A stretch of 64,000 nt of DNA from Dugong dugon (taxonomy: Eukaryota > Chordata > Mammalia > Sirenia > Dugongidae), in assembly GCA_030035585.1 (NCBI GenBank), contig CM057462.1, positions 120,833,234-120,897,233 of the forward strand, in the 5' to 3' direction. Of this stretch, positions 43,798 to 55,065 are shown in pieces. Both the position numbers and the translations under genes were made by a program. Every line of letters starts with the position of its first letter. Position 1 is the first letter of the stretch. The notes under the pieces are model-generated. The model saw only the letters and a list, made by a program, of their open reading frames with translations. It was not told where the DNA came from and made no database searches.

Positions 43798-45601
43798 GGG
43801 CGAATAACTAAAAAACCATTATCTTTCTACTGGCTACTTCTGTTGCTATAAATTTTGACCATATACTTTGGAGGAATTAAATAGCTCTTAAGAAATCTAA
43901 TTTTATAAACCTAAGCTTATAATGCCATGGCAAATGCATATCTAGTTTTTGGTTTTTTTCCTCCTGATTCTGTAGAATAAAAGCAAAGTACACCTTTATT
44001 AAACACATCATTAAGATTACAATGGAATGTTGCAATTTAGGTATCTGTAGCTGAAACATAGTTTAGAGTGGTATATTTAAAGCTTCTGTTTCTGTTCAAT
44101 GGAGGATATTGCTACACATTCTAAGTTGGAAACCCTAATGGTGATAGATTTTGATTGAGAACTTGTCAGTCATTGTAGCAGCTGCTTTAGACTGCATTTA
44201 TATTTAAATAGGGGGAAGTGATCTGTTCAGAATTTTAAAAGTTGTTGCCATGGCAAAATAACTTGCTATCTCATCTTTTATTTTTGCCATTGAAGGGATC
44301 TATCTGGCTGCTTATTCCCTTGGGTGGGGAGGATGAACTGTTCTGTTGGAAAGCTTTCATTAGGACAAAGCTGAATGCTTTCTAATGGGATATAAGTTGG
44401 AGAGACTAAAGCTTTCTGAAACCATTGGCTTTGGATAGGTATAATTAGAATTGATTCTTCTCAATTGAAAACAGACAAGATAAAGCTAGGACATTTTTAA
44501 AGAAGAAAAATATGAGCTTAATTTAACATTACTTTTGACTAATTCAGTGAGTAACATATCCACATTGTATGCGATGAAAAAGGATTTTTCTATTCAAATG
44601 CTCTATTATTTCTAGAGCATGAGACAGTGTAAGTCAGTCCTTTCTTTATGAGTGTATATCCATTTTTTAAAAGAAAATAACGTACTTGCCCCTTCTGCCT
44701 CTCTCCTCTCTTCCCACCCCATCCCTCATTTTTCCTCTGTTCTCTTGAAAACAATGGCATCATAACGTGATATAAGTGATTTTATGAAGACTGACTAAAT
44801 ATTTTGTTTTACATTAACTTATTTCTAATAGGAAGAATAATAATTCAACTCTTGCCAGACTAATAGTGACCTATTTGATGGATATTAAATCCCAAACTAA
44901 CACCTGATCTTTTTCTTTACTTGTTTTTGTCATCAGACAGTATAGAACTACTGGAGGAAATTTTCTAGCTCCATTGTATGTGCCTCTGAATGTCAGATTC
45001 TTTTACTTGGGAGGCTTTTGTTGGCAAAATGACTGTTTACCATTTGCCATTTACCCTTGGTTTATGTGGCTTTCTCTATGAATATACACATTGAGCTGTG
45101 TGCAGTATATGAGTGTATTGTAAGGCTAACAGACAAGTCTTTGATTAATTTGAGGTATTGGCTTGGCAGTTTTAAAGATACACTACATATTTGTAATGTC
45201 ACATCCTGAAATAATACAGCTCTTGTGGTGACAATTACTGGGACAGAATTATGATTCCTTACTCATCTAAGCATGTGAAAGATCTATCAAAAGTCTTATA
45301 TGTAAATGAGGATACTCACTTAATAAACAGCCTTTTAAATAGGAAAGACCTTTAACCTCAAGCCCCAGTGAAAGCAGGGCAGTGTCATAAATGGTCTGTC
45401 AAGTCTTGACTCTATTTTATTGGCTATTTGGTAATATTTTTATGGTAAGTACTTTAGAGAATTGAGTATATTTGCTGAGGGTTATACTTATTTTCTGTTT
45501 TTAAGACATTCGGAAATGTAGAGATGTGGAGAGCATCAGAAATTAAAGAAGTAACTAAAGGAAAGTCAAGGCATTGATTTGCATGGTATTGATACCCACA
45601 T
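43798..45601. other. Repeat-poor sequence
   Basis: 1.8 kb with no repeat that I recognise. A possible acceptor (TTTTTGTCATCAG near 44937) precedes a short open stretch, but there is no donor and no similarity that I can name. Confidence 0.5.
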
Positions 45602-45806
45602 AGAGTCCCTGGGTGGTGCAAATGGTTCACGGGCTCAGCAGCTTACTGAAAGTTTGGAGGTTCTGGTCCACCCTGAGGTGCCTTGGAAGTAAGGCTTGGC
45701 AATCTACTTCCAAAAAATCTGCCATTGAAAATCCTATGGCTCGCAGTTACACTCTGACACACATGGGGTCACTATGAGTCAGGATCAACTTGATGGCAAC
45801 TGGTTG
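45602..45806 (+). mobile_element. AfroSINE, third variant
   Basis: Head AGAGTCCCTGGGTGGTGCAA, then GAGGTGCCTTGGAAGTAAGG and the tail GGATCAACTTGATGGCAACT. Confidence 0.9.
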
Positions 45807-46011
45807 GAAGCTTCCTCTGTGAAGAGTTTGTGTCTCCTGCCCAAACTAATTTTTGAATACTTTTAGATAACAATGTTTGTAAAGAAATATAGTATGTTTG
45901 TGTGGTTTTAATTTACATACATGATATTATATTGTACCTGCCATTCTGCAGTTTTCCTTATTCAATATTATATATTGAAATCTGTTTGATACATGGAATT
46001 AGATAGGTAAC

Positions 46012-46220
46012 CAAAAATCGGTTACTGTTGATTTGACTCCAAATCATGGCAACCCCTTGTGTATCAGAGTATAACTGCTCCTCCATAAGGTTTTCAGTGG
46101 CTGATTTTTCAGAAGTAGATCACCAGGCCCTTCTTCTGAGTTGCTTCTGGTAAACTTGGAACCTCCAACCTTTTGGTTAACAGTCGAGCCCATTAACCGT
46201 TTATACTACCCAGGGACTCC
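46012..46220 (-). mobile_element. AfroSINE, third variant
   Basis: Minus-strand copy from GGTTACTGTTGATTTGACTC to CTACCCAGGGACTCC. The middle block GAAGTAGATCACCAGGCCC is specific to this variant. Its inverted partner is at 46466. Confidence 0.88.
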
Positions 46221-46227
46221 CATCATT

Positions 46228-46310
46228 ATCCGTTAATGTTAATAGCCACCATTTACTGAGATATTACTAAGTGCCAGGCACTAATAATTTGCGTACTTAC
46301 ATCCAGGCCC
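46228..46310 (-). mobile_element. MIR fragment
   Basis: CACCATTTACTGAGATATTA and AAGTGCCAGGCACTAATAAT match the reverse MIR end. Short. Confidence 0.65.
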
Positions 46311-46465
46311 TTCACTAAATTTTGCAGGGTCTGAGGCAAGAATACAAAAAGAGAGGCAGATACCATGTGTCTAGATATGCAAAAATTATAATTCAGGCTA
46401 GCGAAGCTGTTAAATAAGATACGTTTATCTTCTTACTTGGCAAATATACCTTCATAATGACCTGT

Positions 46466-46675
46466 GGAGTCCATAGGTGGTGAAAACAGTTAATGCGCTG
46501 GGCTGCCAACTGAAAGGCTGGTGGTTCGAGTCCTCTCAGAGGTGCCTTGGAAGAAGGGCCTGGCTGTCTACTTCTTAAAAGTCAACTATTAAAAACCCTA
46601 CGAAGCAGAGTTCTCTGACACACATGGGGTTGCCATGAGTTGGAATCGACTCAGATGGTAACTGACACTGGCACT
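46466..46675 (+). mobile_element. AfroSINE, third variant
   Basis: Head GGAGTCCATAGGTGGTGA, B box GGTTCGAGTCC, AGAGGTGCCTTGGAAGAAGG, tail GAATCGACTCAGATGGTAAC. Confidence 0.9.
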
Positions 46676-47170
46676 AATACACACATGTAAAAGCTGATAA
46701 AAATCTTAAAAGAACCTTAAATATTTTTAAATTTTTAGAGTATTTTAAGAATTTATCAACTATTTTGTATCTCGCATGCTTTAGTTACTTAAATAAGTAC
46801 TGATCCATGTCACAATGTGAAGCAAATTCAGATGTGTTTGTACTGGACAAGTTTTTCTCTGAAAGATAGGAAGAATCCCTAACGTTTGAATTTTTACAAA
46901 AAGCGATTTTCTAGGTCTAGAGTACAAATTTTAAAGTCTTTGAGAACTATTCGTTTTCTTTCATCCTCATGTCCATGTATAGCCATAAGTTAGACTCCCT
47001 CATAAGTTAGATTCCCTGTATTTAAGTAGAGTAACATCTAAATTAGCAGATGATACTGTGATTGAATGTTTAATAAATCTGTGGTTATATAACTTGGCAT
47101 GCTGCAGAATATCAGAGCATAGAGAGTATGTATTCCATCATCATTACAGTTCTAACTGAATAATTATATG
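46676..47170. other. Unassigned AT-rich sequence
   Basis: No gene or repeat recognised. Confidence 0.5.
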
Positions 47171-47330
47171 TGTGGTGCTGCAGTAGTTAAGAGCTCGGCT
47201 GCTAACCAAAATGGTCGGCAGTTCGAATCCACCAGTCACTCCTTGGAAACCCTATGGGGCAGTTCTCCTCTGTCCTGTAGGGTCGCTATGAGTTGAAGTC
47301 TACTCAGTGGCAATGGATTTGGTTTTGGGT
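47171..47330 (+). mobile_element. AfroSINE, short variant
   Basis: Head truncated by about 10 bases (starts TGTGGTGCTGCAGTAG). Well preserved: B box AGTTCGAATCC and tail CTACTCAGTGGCAATGG. Confidence 0.92.
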
Positions 47331-47699
47331 TATATTAATAGAGATGGGATTATTTTTAATTTGGATTGTAATATATTGATAGCACTGAAAATAGATATAG
47401 GACTGTACCTCAGTATCTTTTGAATAATGCTTTGCCTGAAAGGTGAGATCTTGTAACTGCAAAACACTGATTCCTAGGGTTTTTCGTTCATGAATCTGTA
47501 TCCTTACTTGTTTTTACTTTTGCTTAAGATTATTCTGACTCTTCACTGGATTTATTATTTTTTCCTTGGGAAATCTTGGTCGATATAAAAGGCAAATTAC
47601 TAGACCAGATAAGCTGTGGCATGAAAGGTCTAATATGTATTGTTGCTTTAAGAGAGAAGAATTGTTCTAAAAATAGGAGAATAGCTAAATAAGTTCATT
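47331..47699. other. Unassigned sequence
   Basis: No gene or repeat recognised. Confidence 0.5.
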
Positions 47700-47850
47700 C
47701 TTTCATTCCTTTATGCAAACATATTTATTGCACACCTGTTTTCTCCATGCCAGGCACTGTGCTCTAAAAGTAGGCAGTGGTGACTGTGAAAATCATGGCC
47801 CCTGTCCTGAGGGAACTTCAGTTTAGTGAGAAAGACAGACATTAACTAAT
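47700..47850. mobile_element. Old LINE 3' fragment
   Basis: Contains AAACATATTTATTGCACACC, TGCCAGGCACTGTGCTCTAA and GAGGGAACTTCAGTTTAGTG, typical of dispersed L2/L1M-type 3' sequence. Confidence 0.6.
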
Positions 47851-48865
47851 GAACACAAAAATATAATAACTATCATGAAATTTTTTTAAGATGGTTGCTT
47901 TAAAGACAGTGTGTACAGTATTGAGTGAACATAGTAATATTAAATGAAGAATGCATGTTGTAAAGTCACATATTGTATATGCACTAGTGACAGCCTTATT
48001 TTTAAAAATGCCTGTGAAAAGAGACTAAGATAATGTAGAAAAAAAATGGTTCTAGGATGATGAGACAGTGTTCTGTTGTATTCATATATTATTACTTTAG
48101 AAGTTATAAATAATTAGATAAACAATATAGAAGAGGAATTTAGGGGTAGTGTTTAATTTTCCTTTGTCTTATTTTACCAAGATTATTGCTGTGTTAGTTC
48201 CCAAGATAGCAACCAAAAAAAAAAGCCAAGTATTAGTGAACATTTTGTTCACCTTGAATTTATGGCAAATAAATCCAAAATTTATTGTGATCAAAGAAGA
48301 ATGTTAAATTTTTCTCTAGGAAAGTAGTTTTTATTTGGGATCCATTTCTAGCACTATTAGGATATCTTAGCCTAAAATAAAAAATACAATTTTTAGAGCA
48401 ACTTAATTTTTATTAATGGAAACTTGTCATTTTTATCAAAAAGAAAAAAAAAAAGAGTAGAAAATTCACTGTAGTGTATTTGCTGGCTGAGAAAATGCAT
48501 TAGGCATGTATGAGTCCATAAAATATTACTGGGTTGTGAATAACCCTGTTATTCTGAATTTGTGTCACATTCTGATTTGAAGAGTACTTCTCAGGATAAC
48601 AGGTATAGTATATTGCCTAGTAATAGGATAATGCCTCAGGAAGAAGCTCTGGAGAGGGAGCAAGGAGTTCACAGCAGGACTTAAGCTTTGACAGTGGTTC
48701 AGATGCCTTTGAAGGAAGAAGAGAGTCAACCTTGACTCTCCCCTTTTCACTCTTATTCTGGTGTCTAACATTCTGACTGCTTAAGACCACCACTGCTAGG
48801 GAACCTTTTTGTGTTCTCTCACCAGTTGTTCCCTTTTAAAAAATGTAATTCAACTAGGTAATAAC
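47851..48865. other. Unassigned AT-rich sequence
   Basis: Several A-runs (near 48211 and 48444). No gene recognised. Confidence 0.5.
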
Positions 48866-49025
48866 TGTTTATTAGGTGCCTGATAAATACCAGGCATTTC
48901 ATGAGACATTTAATACTGTAAAAGTTGATATTATACGTGAGAAAAACTGAGGCCCAACAATGTTACTTAATTTTTCCAAAGTCACAAGTGGATTTATAGG
49001 TTTGAGGTTAAAAATAATAGTTACT
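48866..49025 (-). mobile_element. MIR fragment
   Basis: TTTATTAGGTGCCTGATAAA, CCAGGCATTTCATG, GAGAAAAACTGAGGCCCAAC, CAAAGTCACAAGTGG follow the reverse MIR consensus. Confidence 0.8.
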
Positions 49026-49182
49026 GTACTAAGAAATTTAAGATTAATGTCCCAATAAGGCTTAGAAATGGATGTAATCATAGAATTTCAAAGTCTCATT
49101 CAAAATTAGTAGCTATGTATTGACCTAATCTGCCTAGTTTATAAGATATGTACCTTTGGATTCATTTTATCACCTCAACTCT

Positions 49183-49374
49183 CTGTTGTGTGCCGTCACC
49201 TCAACTCTGACTCATAGTGAACCTACAGGACAGAGTAGAACTGCCCCATAGGATTTCCTAGGCTGTCATCTTTATGGGAGCAGATCACCAGGTCTTTTCT
49301 CCTATGGAGCCACTGGTGGATTTGAACCGCTGACCTTTTGGTTAGCAGCCAAGTGTTTAACCATTGCACTCCGT
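49183..49374 (-). mobile_element. AfroSINE, long variant
   Basis: From GTGCCGTCACCTCAACTC to TTAACCATTGCACTCCGTC. Middle block GAGCAGATCACCAGGTC. The head end is diverged. Confidence 0.88.
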
Positions 49375-49824
49375 CTAAGGAGAGCTTTTCTTAACAGCCT
49401 TCTTCTCCCCCCAGTTGAAATTAGAAAAAATGGAAGTAAAGTGACTAATTAGGGCTTGAATGTCTATGAATTCAATAAAAGGAGGGAAGATAGATTTAAT
49501 ACATACTCAGCTTAATCCTGTTTTTCTTACATATTTTTAGTAGCTTCATGTAAATTGTTTAAAAGAAATATAAACTATGCCATTTCTTACAGATAATAGT
49601 TTAATCCAGTTGAATATAATAAATTATTTAAGTCTCTGTCTAGCATTTGCAGGAAATTCAAAGAAGTATAAAACTTTCTCTGTATATCTATCCTGTACTT
49701 CTTTTAAGATTTTGACTCTTAGCTTGTAAATGAGCGTACCTTTGCTATTGAAGTTCAGTGTATATGCGTGTAAGTAAAAAACATTGTAATAGTGCTTTTT
49801 CCCCCATTGGTATGAACGAGTTAG
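49375..49824. other. Unassigned sequence
   Basis: No gene or repeat recognised. Confidence 0.5.
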
Positions 49825-49825
49825 T

Positions 49826-50013
49826 CCTGGTGTCACAGTAGTTAAAGCGCTTGGCTGCTACCTGAAAGGTCAGCCGTTCAAACCCACCAGCCGCTCCTCT
49901 GGAGGAAGATGTGGCGGTCTGCTTCTGTAAAGATTTACGGTCTTAGAAACCTGTGGGGCAGTTCTACTCTGTCCTATAGGGTCACTCTGAGTCGAAATCG
50001 ACTCAATGGCAGT
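49826..50013 (+). mobile_element. AfroSINE, long variant
   Basis: Full-length, ends CGACTCAATGGCA, and is immediately followed by the 3' end of an RTE in the opposite orientation. Confidence 0.92.
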
Positions 50014-50520
50014 GTTGTTAGGTGCCGTTGAGTCACTTCTGACTCATAGCAACCCTGTGTACAACACAACGAAACACGGCCCAGTCCTGCACCATTGTCA
50101 CAGTTGTTGTTACGCTTGAGCACATTGTTGCCACCACTGTGTCAGTACATCTCTTTGAGGGTTTTCCTCTTTTTTGTTGATCCTCTACTTTCCCAAGCAT
50201 GATGTCCTTCTTCAGGGACTTATCCCTCCTGATACCACGTCCAAAGTATGTGAGACAAAGTCTTGCCATCTTTGCTTTTAAGGAGAATTCTGGCTATACT
50301 TCATCCAAGACAGATTTGCTTGTTCTCTTGACAGTCCGTGGTATATTCAATATTCTTCACCAGCCCTACAATTCAGAGGCGTCAATTCTTCTCCAGTCTT
50401 ACTTATTCATTGTCAAGCTTTCGCATGCATATGAAGTGATTGAAAACACCATGGCTTGGGTCACCTTAGTCTTCAAGGTGACATCTTTGCTTTTTAACAC
50501 TTTAAAGAGGTCTTTGGCAC
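50014..50520 (-). mobile_element. RTE LINE 3' part
   Basis: Antisense RTE from GTTGTTAGGTGCCGTTGAGT to AAAGAGGTCTTTGGCAC. The frame at 50269-50033 preserves LTYFGRGIRRDKSLKKDIML, the conserved C-terminal stretch of RTE. Tail-to-tail with the SINE at 49826. Confidence 0.92.
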
Positions 50521-50644
50521 AAAGCTTCCAGCATCACAGCAACACACAAGCTTCCATTGCTCTTGCCCCAAATGTGACAGACGCGTGGGTGCAGTGGCAA
50601 TGCTTTCGCTTTTTTGGGATGAACAAGTTATTATGTGTATAAAG

Positions 50645-50845
50645 AGCCAGTATTTTGAGTTAAACATACTAAGTTTAAATCCTAAATGTGCCACTTTCTT
50701 TGGCAAGAAACTTAATCTTGTCAAGGTTCTGGTTTCTCGTCTGCAAAATGGGGTTGATAAGGCCTCTTTTATAGAGGTGCTGTAAGAATTAAATGAGAAA
50801 ATGTATAAAATTAGCTAGCATGGCTTGGTCCTTCAATACTCACAT
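50645..50845 (+). mobile_element. MIR SINE
   Basis: Sense MIR: GAGTTAAACATACTAAGTTT, TCTCGTCTGCAAAATGGGGT, GGTGCTGTAAGAATTAAATG. Confidence 0.88.
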
Positions 50846-51409
50846 TAATGTTATCAATAGAAAAGAATAAAATATACTCAAAATATTCTTTGCTTCTAAG
50901 AAGGATGATACATCTTAGTCGCCAAATAATTAATATGTTTTGGGCCCTTAAAAAGATTAGGTTTTAACTATCTGGAAAATGTTCTTATCTTGAGTAACTC
51001 ATACTCTGAGGGTTCAAGTTACTTGAAGTTGTGTTATACCTTAATTTTCTATTCCTTTATATGTGCTGCCTTTTATTTCAAAAGCTTTTTAATCCTCTGT
51101 GAGGAAAGGTGTGGTTGGAAATTTTTAGAAATCTAAAAATCGACAAGAGAATTTGGGGTTGGGGGTTTGCAACTGTATCTACTACAGATGCTTACCTACT
51201 GCTTAGATCAAAATTATCCCTCTGCAAAAATATAGCAGTGCTGTATTTTTGCTTCTTTTTACTGCTGAAACACATTGTCTTTATTTCTAGATAATTTAAA
51301 AATTGGTTAAATACTGTCTTCTTTGAGGCTTACAAATATAGTCTTATCTGCAAGATATATATATACACTTACTATATGACCCTTCTAGATTCTCTGTAAC
51401 TCATGTCCT
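50846..51409. other. Unassigned sequence
   Basis: No gene or repeat recognised. A TA-rich patch is near 51354-51366. Confidence 0.5.
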
Positions 51410-51588
51410 TGTGTCTTGGGTGGTGCAGATAGTTAAGCGCTCGACTACTAGCCAAAAAGTTGACAGTTCAGCCCCACTTAGGCACCTTGGAAGACAGGCC
51501 TTTCAGTCTGCTTCTGAAAAGTCACAGTCTTGAAAACCCTATGGACACAGTTCTATTCTGTACACTTGGGGTTGCCATGACAACAGCA
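51410..51588 (+). mobile_element. AfroSINE, third variant
   Basis: TGTCTTGGGTGGTGCAGATA, GGCACCTTGGAAGACAGGCC and GGGGTTGCCATGACAACAGC. The tail is shortened. Confidence 0.85.
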
Positions 51589-53274
51589 TATTGATACTTA
51601 GAGTGTGTAAATGTAGTGTTCTAAGAAGCATGTTAAACAAGCACCTTATTCCCCTTTCTGTGTAGTATTTCTGTGTGAATTACATTACTTATAAAACATC
51701 ATTTCACATTTACATAAATTCACACTTGTCAAGTTACACCAAGAGGGAAAACTTAATATAATCATTTCATAAACATATAATCTATTCAGTCTGATTGCAT
51801 TTTCTCTTGATGCAGTTTGATAAACTGGAGTTTGTGTAGGTACAAGGTAATGTTCTACAGATAATACAGTTTTATACATTTTATTTTTCAGTGCTTTTTA
51901 GTGGGTGTGTGGTTTGTATCCTGGAGAAACTGGATAATATGTTTTCTTTCTCCTTCATTCTGGGCAGCAAAATTCTTTTGCTTATTAGAGTTTACTAGGT
52001 CCCATAGTGAAAATGGCTCTGAGTTAGCAGTTGGCTAATTCTGGAGTACAGAAGTACTTGTGATAAAAGCTGTAAAGTGAGATTGAAGTTTGCAGTATAA
52101 ATGTGTTTTCCCCCCTCTTTTCTGGGGAATTAATTTTTTTATTTAAAAAAAATTCACAATAGCGGCGTTTCAGAAGGAAAGTGTGAAAGTGCAATTTAAT
52201 CTTTAGCAGTGAAATGTGAGAATTTATACTGAGAACACAAAGAGATTTAGTAATGAGTAAGCCTAATACCTGAATAAGTAAAGCTGATTTTGGCTGTCTT
52301 TTACTACTGAATGGAAACTGTATTGTTTCCTAAAGTATTAATAAACTAAAAAATGCATACTTACAGTTTAATTGAGTGAGCATGTCATACTTGAGTTGTA
52401 GTATTTTAACCAGGTATCTTCAGATAAAAGGAAATATATATATATATATATATATAGTTTTGTTAAATAATGACGTTTTCTGGACTTCGGGTGACTAAAT
52501 GAGGTTACTGAGAATAGGAATGTGAATATAGTTCAAGTTGCTACTCGTTTTCTTTTGACAAAACCTTCGTAGCATTAACCATATTGCTACTTAATAAAGA
52601 ATAAAGTTTGTCATTGCTTGCTATTAAAAAAAAAAAAACTTTTGAAAGGGGCTATATGCATCAAAAATAAATTCAACTTGATAAAGTTGTTAGAAGTTTT
52701 TCCCTCTTTCCCAGCTCTGCCATTTCATCTTTGCTTTTTGTGATGAAAGAGTCCAAACCTTTATGGTTATTTAACCATTGGATTATTAAAATGGTTGGAA
52801 AATTAAAACAAAAACAAAAATCCAAAGTTAATTTTTAATTGATCAATTTGTTTTCAATAGTACCCGTTTAAATAAAAAATAATCTAACATAAACGATTTA
52901 CTCATATTGAACTATTTATCCTAAGCATTAACTTATCTATGAAAAATAGCTACTCCTACTGTTTATATGATTACCTTGGTATTGAAGAGCTCTGATAAAT
53001 ATTAATCTGTATACCAGGATATGATGTCAGTCATTTTTCAGTCTGATACTTGAAAGCTCTTAAAAACATAAACATTATATTTTATTTCTCTATATATTTG
53101 GCAGTTTCTTAGCAACCTAGAGATGGCATGAAGAGCAAGTTATAGAGGATTAGACTTGGCCACTTCGTATAGAGCTGTTAGAAATTGGAGGTTTGCTTAA
53201 AAAGAGAAAGTGAAATGAAAGATTTTTTGGGAAGAGGTTATTAGTTTATTTGGAAATTTCAGGTTTGTAATCTT
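51589..53274. other. Longest early repeat-poor block
   Basis: 1.7 kb without a recognisable interspersed repeat, apart from an (AT)n run at 52434-52456 and an A13 near 52626. No coding signal. Confidence 0.5.
52434..52456. repeat. (AT)n microsatellite
   Basis: About 11 perfect AT units. Confidence 0.95.
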
Positions 53275-53588
53275 GTTTATTGATTTAACATACTCCTTTA
53301 GTAAATATCTAATGGAACAACTACCGTACATTATGTCAGTAACTATGCTGTATAAATTCTGAGGATATAATACTAAACTGAATAGACATGTCCCTCCTCC
53401 TTGGAGCTTACGTTTTTACTCAAGAATAACAAAAAAATTAAAAAGTAAACAAGATAATATCATATAGCAGTAAGTACTATGAAGAAAACAAAAAAGCATA
53501 AAGTAAAAGAGAGTGGGGAGCTACTTTAGATTAGTGCTCAAGGAAGTTTTGTCTGAAAAGGTGACAATTAAGATGATAAAACCTCCCC
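53275..53588. mobile_element. Probable old LINE 3' fragment
   Basis: CATGTCCCTCCTCCTTGGAG, GCAGTAAGTACTATGAAG and GTGCTCAAGGAAGTTTTGTC recall dispersed old LINE 3' UTR motifs. Interrupted on the right by a SINE. Confidence 0.5.
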
Positions 53589-53589
53589 C

Positions 53590-53790
53590 CAAAATTATTG
53601 CTGTCAAGTTGATTCCGACTCATAGTGACCCTATGGGGCAGAGTAGAACTGCTCTGTAGAGTTTCCAAGGCTGTAAATCTTTAGGGAAGCAGACTCCCAT
53701 ACGTTTCTCCTGTGAAGTGGCTGGTGAGTTTGAACCACTGACCTTTTGGTTTGCAACCGAGCAGTTAACCACTGCACCACCAGGGCTCCT
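53590..53790 (-). mobile_element. AfroSINE, long variant
   Basis: From AAAATTATTGCTGTCAAG to CCACCAGGGCTCC. GATGAT lies on both sides (53573 and 53796), possibly part of a target-site duplication. Confidence 0.92.
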
Positions 53791-54019
53791 TTACGATGAT
53801 GAAGAACTAGTGTTTTCTGTTTTTTTCTTAAAATGGTTAGCTAAATTATTCAGGTCAGTTTTTTCACTGAAATGAGTGAAACATAGGATACAAAATACAT
53901 TTAAATTATTTAAAAACTAAACTCTAAAAATACAACCACTTTTCGGATGACAGCGTGTAACCAGATAAGGACCGTAGAGAAGGATGTTTCAATACTTAAA
54001 CAGAACAGGAGAATAAAAT

Positions 54020-54440
54020 GGAAAGAGGTTTTTAAAAGAAATCCCTGAGAAGTATGGCCCCAGACTGCCCTTCACACATATTTGTGTTCCAGGTACATGC
54101 AGCCCAACTTAGTTTGAAATGTTGCAGTCTGGTAGTGTTCTCAGAAGCCAGTGTGAACCTCTACAGATCAGGAACATTATCCTAGGCCTCAGTGAACCCC
54201 TACAAATAAAATGTCAAGCAAAGATAACAAGGTACATGAAGAAACAACAGAATGACAATTGGCAAGAATAGACTGCAGAATCAGACCTCCATAGACTTCA
54301 GATTTTGAAATTATTAGACACAGATTTAAAACAACTTTGTGAATTATGACACACACGAAAATATCTAAATGGAAACTGTAAGAAGTGACATAGCAGATTT
54401 GAAAACAGATCAGACAAAACTTCTAGTAATGAAAAACACA
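54020..54440 (+). mobile_element. Old L1 (L1M/HAL1-type), ORF1-side segment
   Basis: Sense sequence with AGACTGCAGAATCAGACCTC, AGATTTTGAAATTATTAGAC, ACTTCTAGTAATGAAAAAC and AATAACTGAAATTC, which are landmarks of the ORF1 region of old mammalian L1. All frames are broken. Confidence 0.7.
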
Positions 54441-54449
54441 ATAACTGAA

Positions 54450-55065
54450 ATTCATTGAGTCTTCTGGTTCTAGCTCTGTTGAGTAGTTTGTATCAAATAA
54501 ACCATCCTACTAACCCCAGTTATAAAAATTGTACCATATATAAAAAGCAATTCTTTGAAGGCATTGGAGAGCAATGAGTGCAGTCTGTGACTCTTGAAAA
54601 CAGGGAAGCTAATAACACAGTGGTTAATAGCTTGGCTGCTAACCAAAGGTCAGCAGTTTGAATCCACCAGCCGCTCCTTGGAAACCCTATGGGGCGATTC
54701 TACTCTGTCATGTAGGGTTGCTTTGAGTTGGAACCGACTCAATGGCGCATAACAATAGCATATTCACTATGGCTTTTTCCTTGAAAGAATGTTCCAGTTC
54801 TCCATGCTGGATAGAGCTCAAGCAGAAAACAGCAAGTTTTACTGGGCTAAGGAGATAGAGGCTGGAGTCCAGGCTGCCAGAGAGACTGGGAGTCAAGGCA
54901 GATCCTGGAAAGGAGAGAACTGTAGGGAATTGAATCCAAATTTCTGCCTATAAAACTTTCACCTAGAGCAGGACTCCCGGAACCCATCATAAAACAGTGG
55001 CTGTAATGCTAAAGAGCTGAGAAGAAATTTCACTAATTTTGAGGGATACACATTAAATAGAGTTC
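54450..55065 (+). mobile_element. Old L1 5'-region-like segment split by SINE
   Basis: TCTTCTGGTTCTAGCTCTG, AAAAGCAATTCTTTGAAGGC, then after the SINE GAGTCCAGGCTGCCAGAGAG and AAAACTTTCACCTAGAGCAG. These resemble the 5' region of L1ME/HAL1-type elements, yet they lie downstream of ORF1-like sequence. Confidence 0.6.
54604..54760 (+). mobile_element. AfroSINE, short variant
   Basis: GGAAGCTAATAACACAGTGG to GACTCAATGGCGCATAACAA. Inserted into old L1 sequence. Confidence 0.92.

Noticed and set aside
44937-45080. Open stretch after TTTTTGTCATCAG
   Set aside because: Long but low-complexity hydrophobic translation, no donor site, no recognisable similarity.
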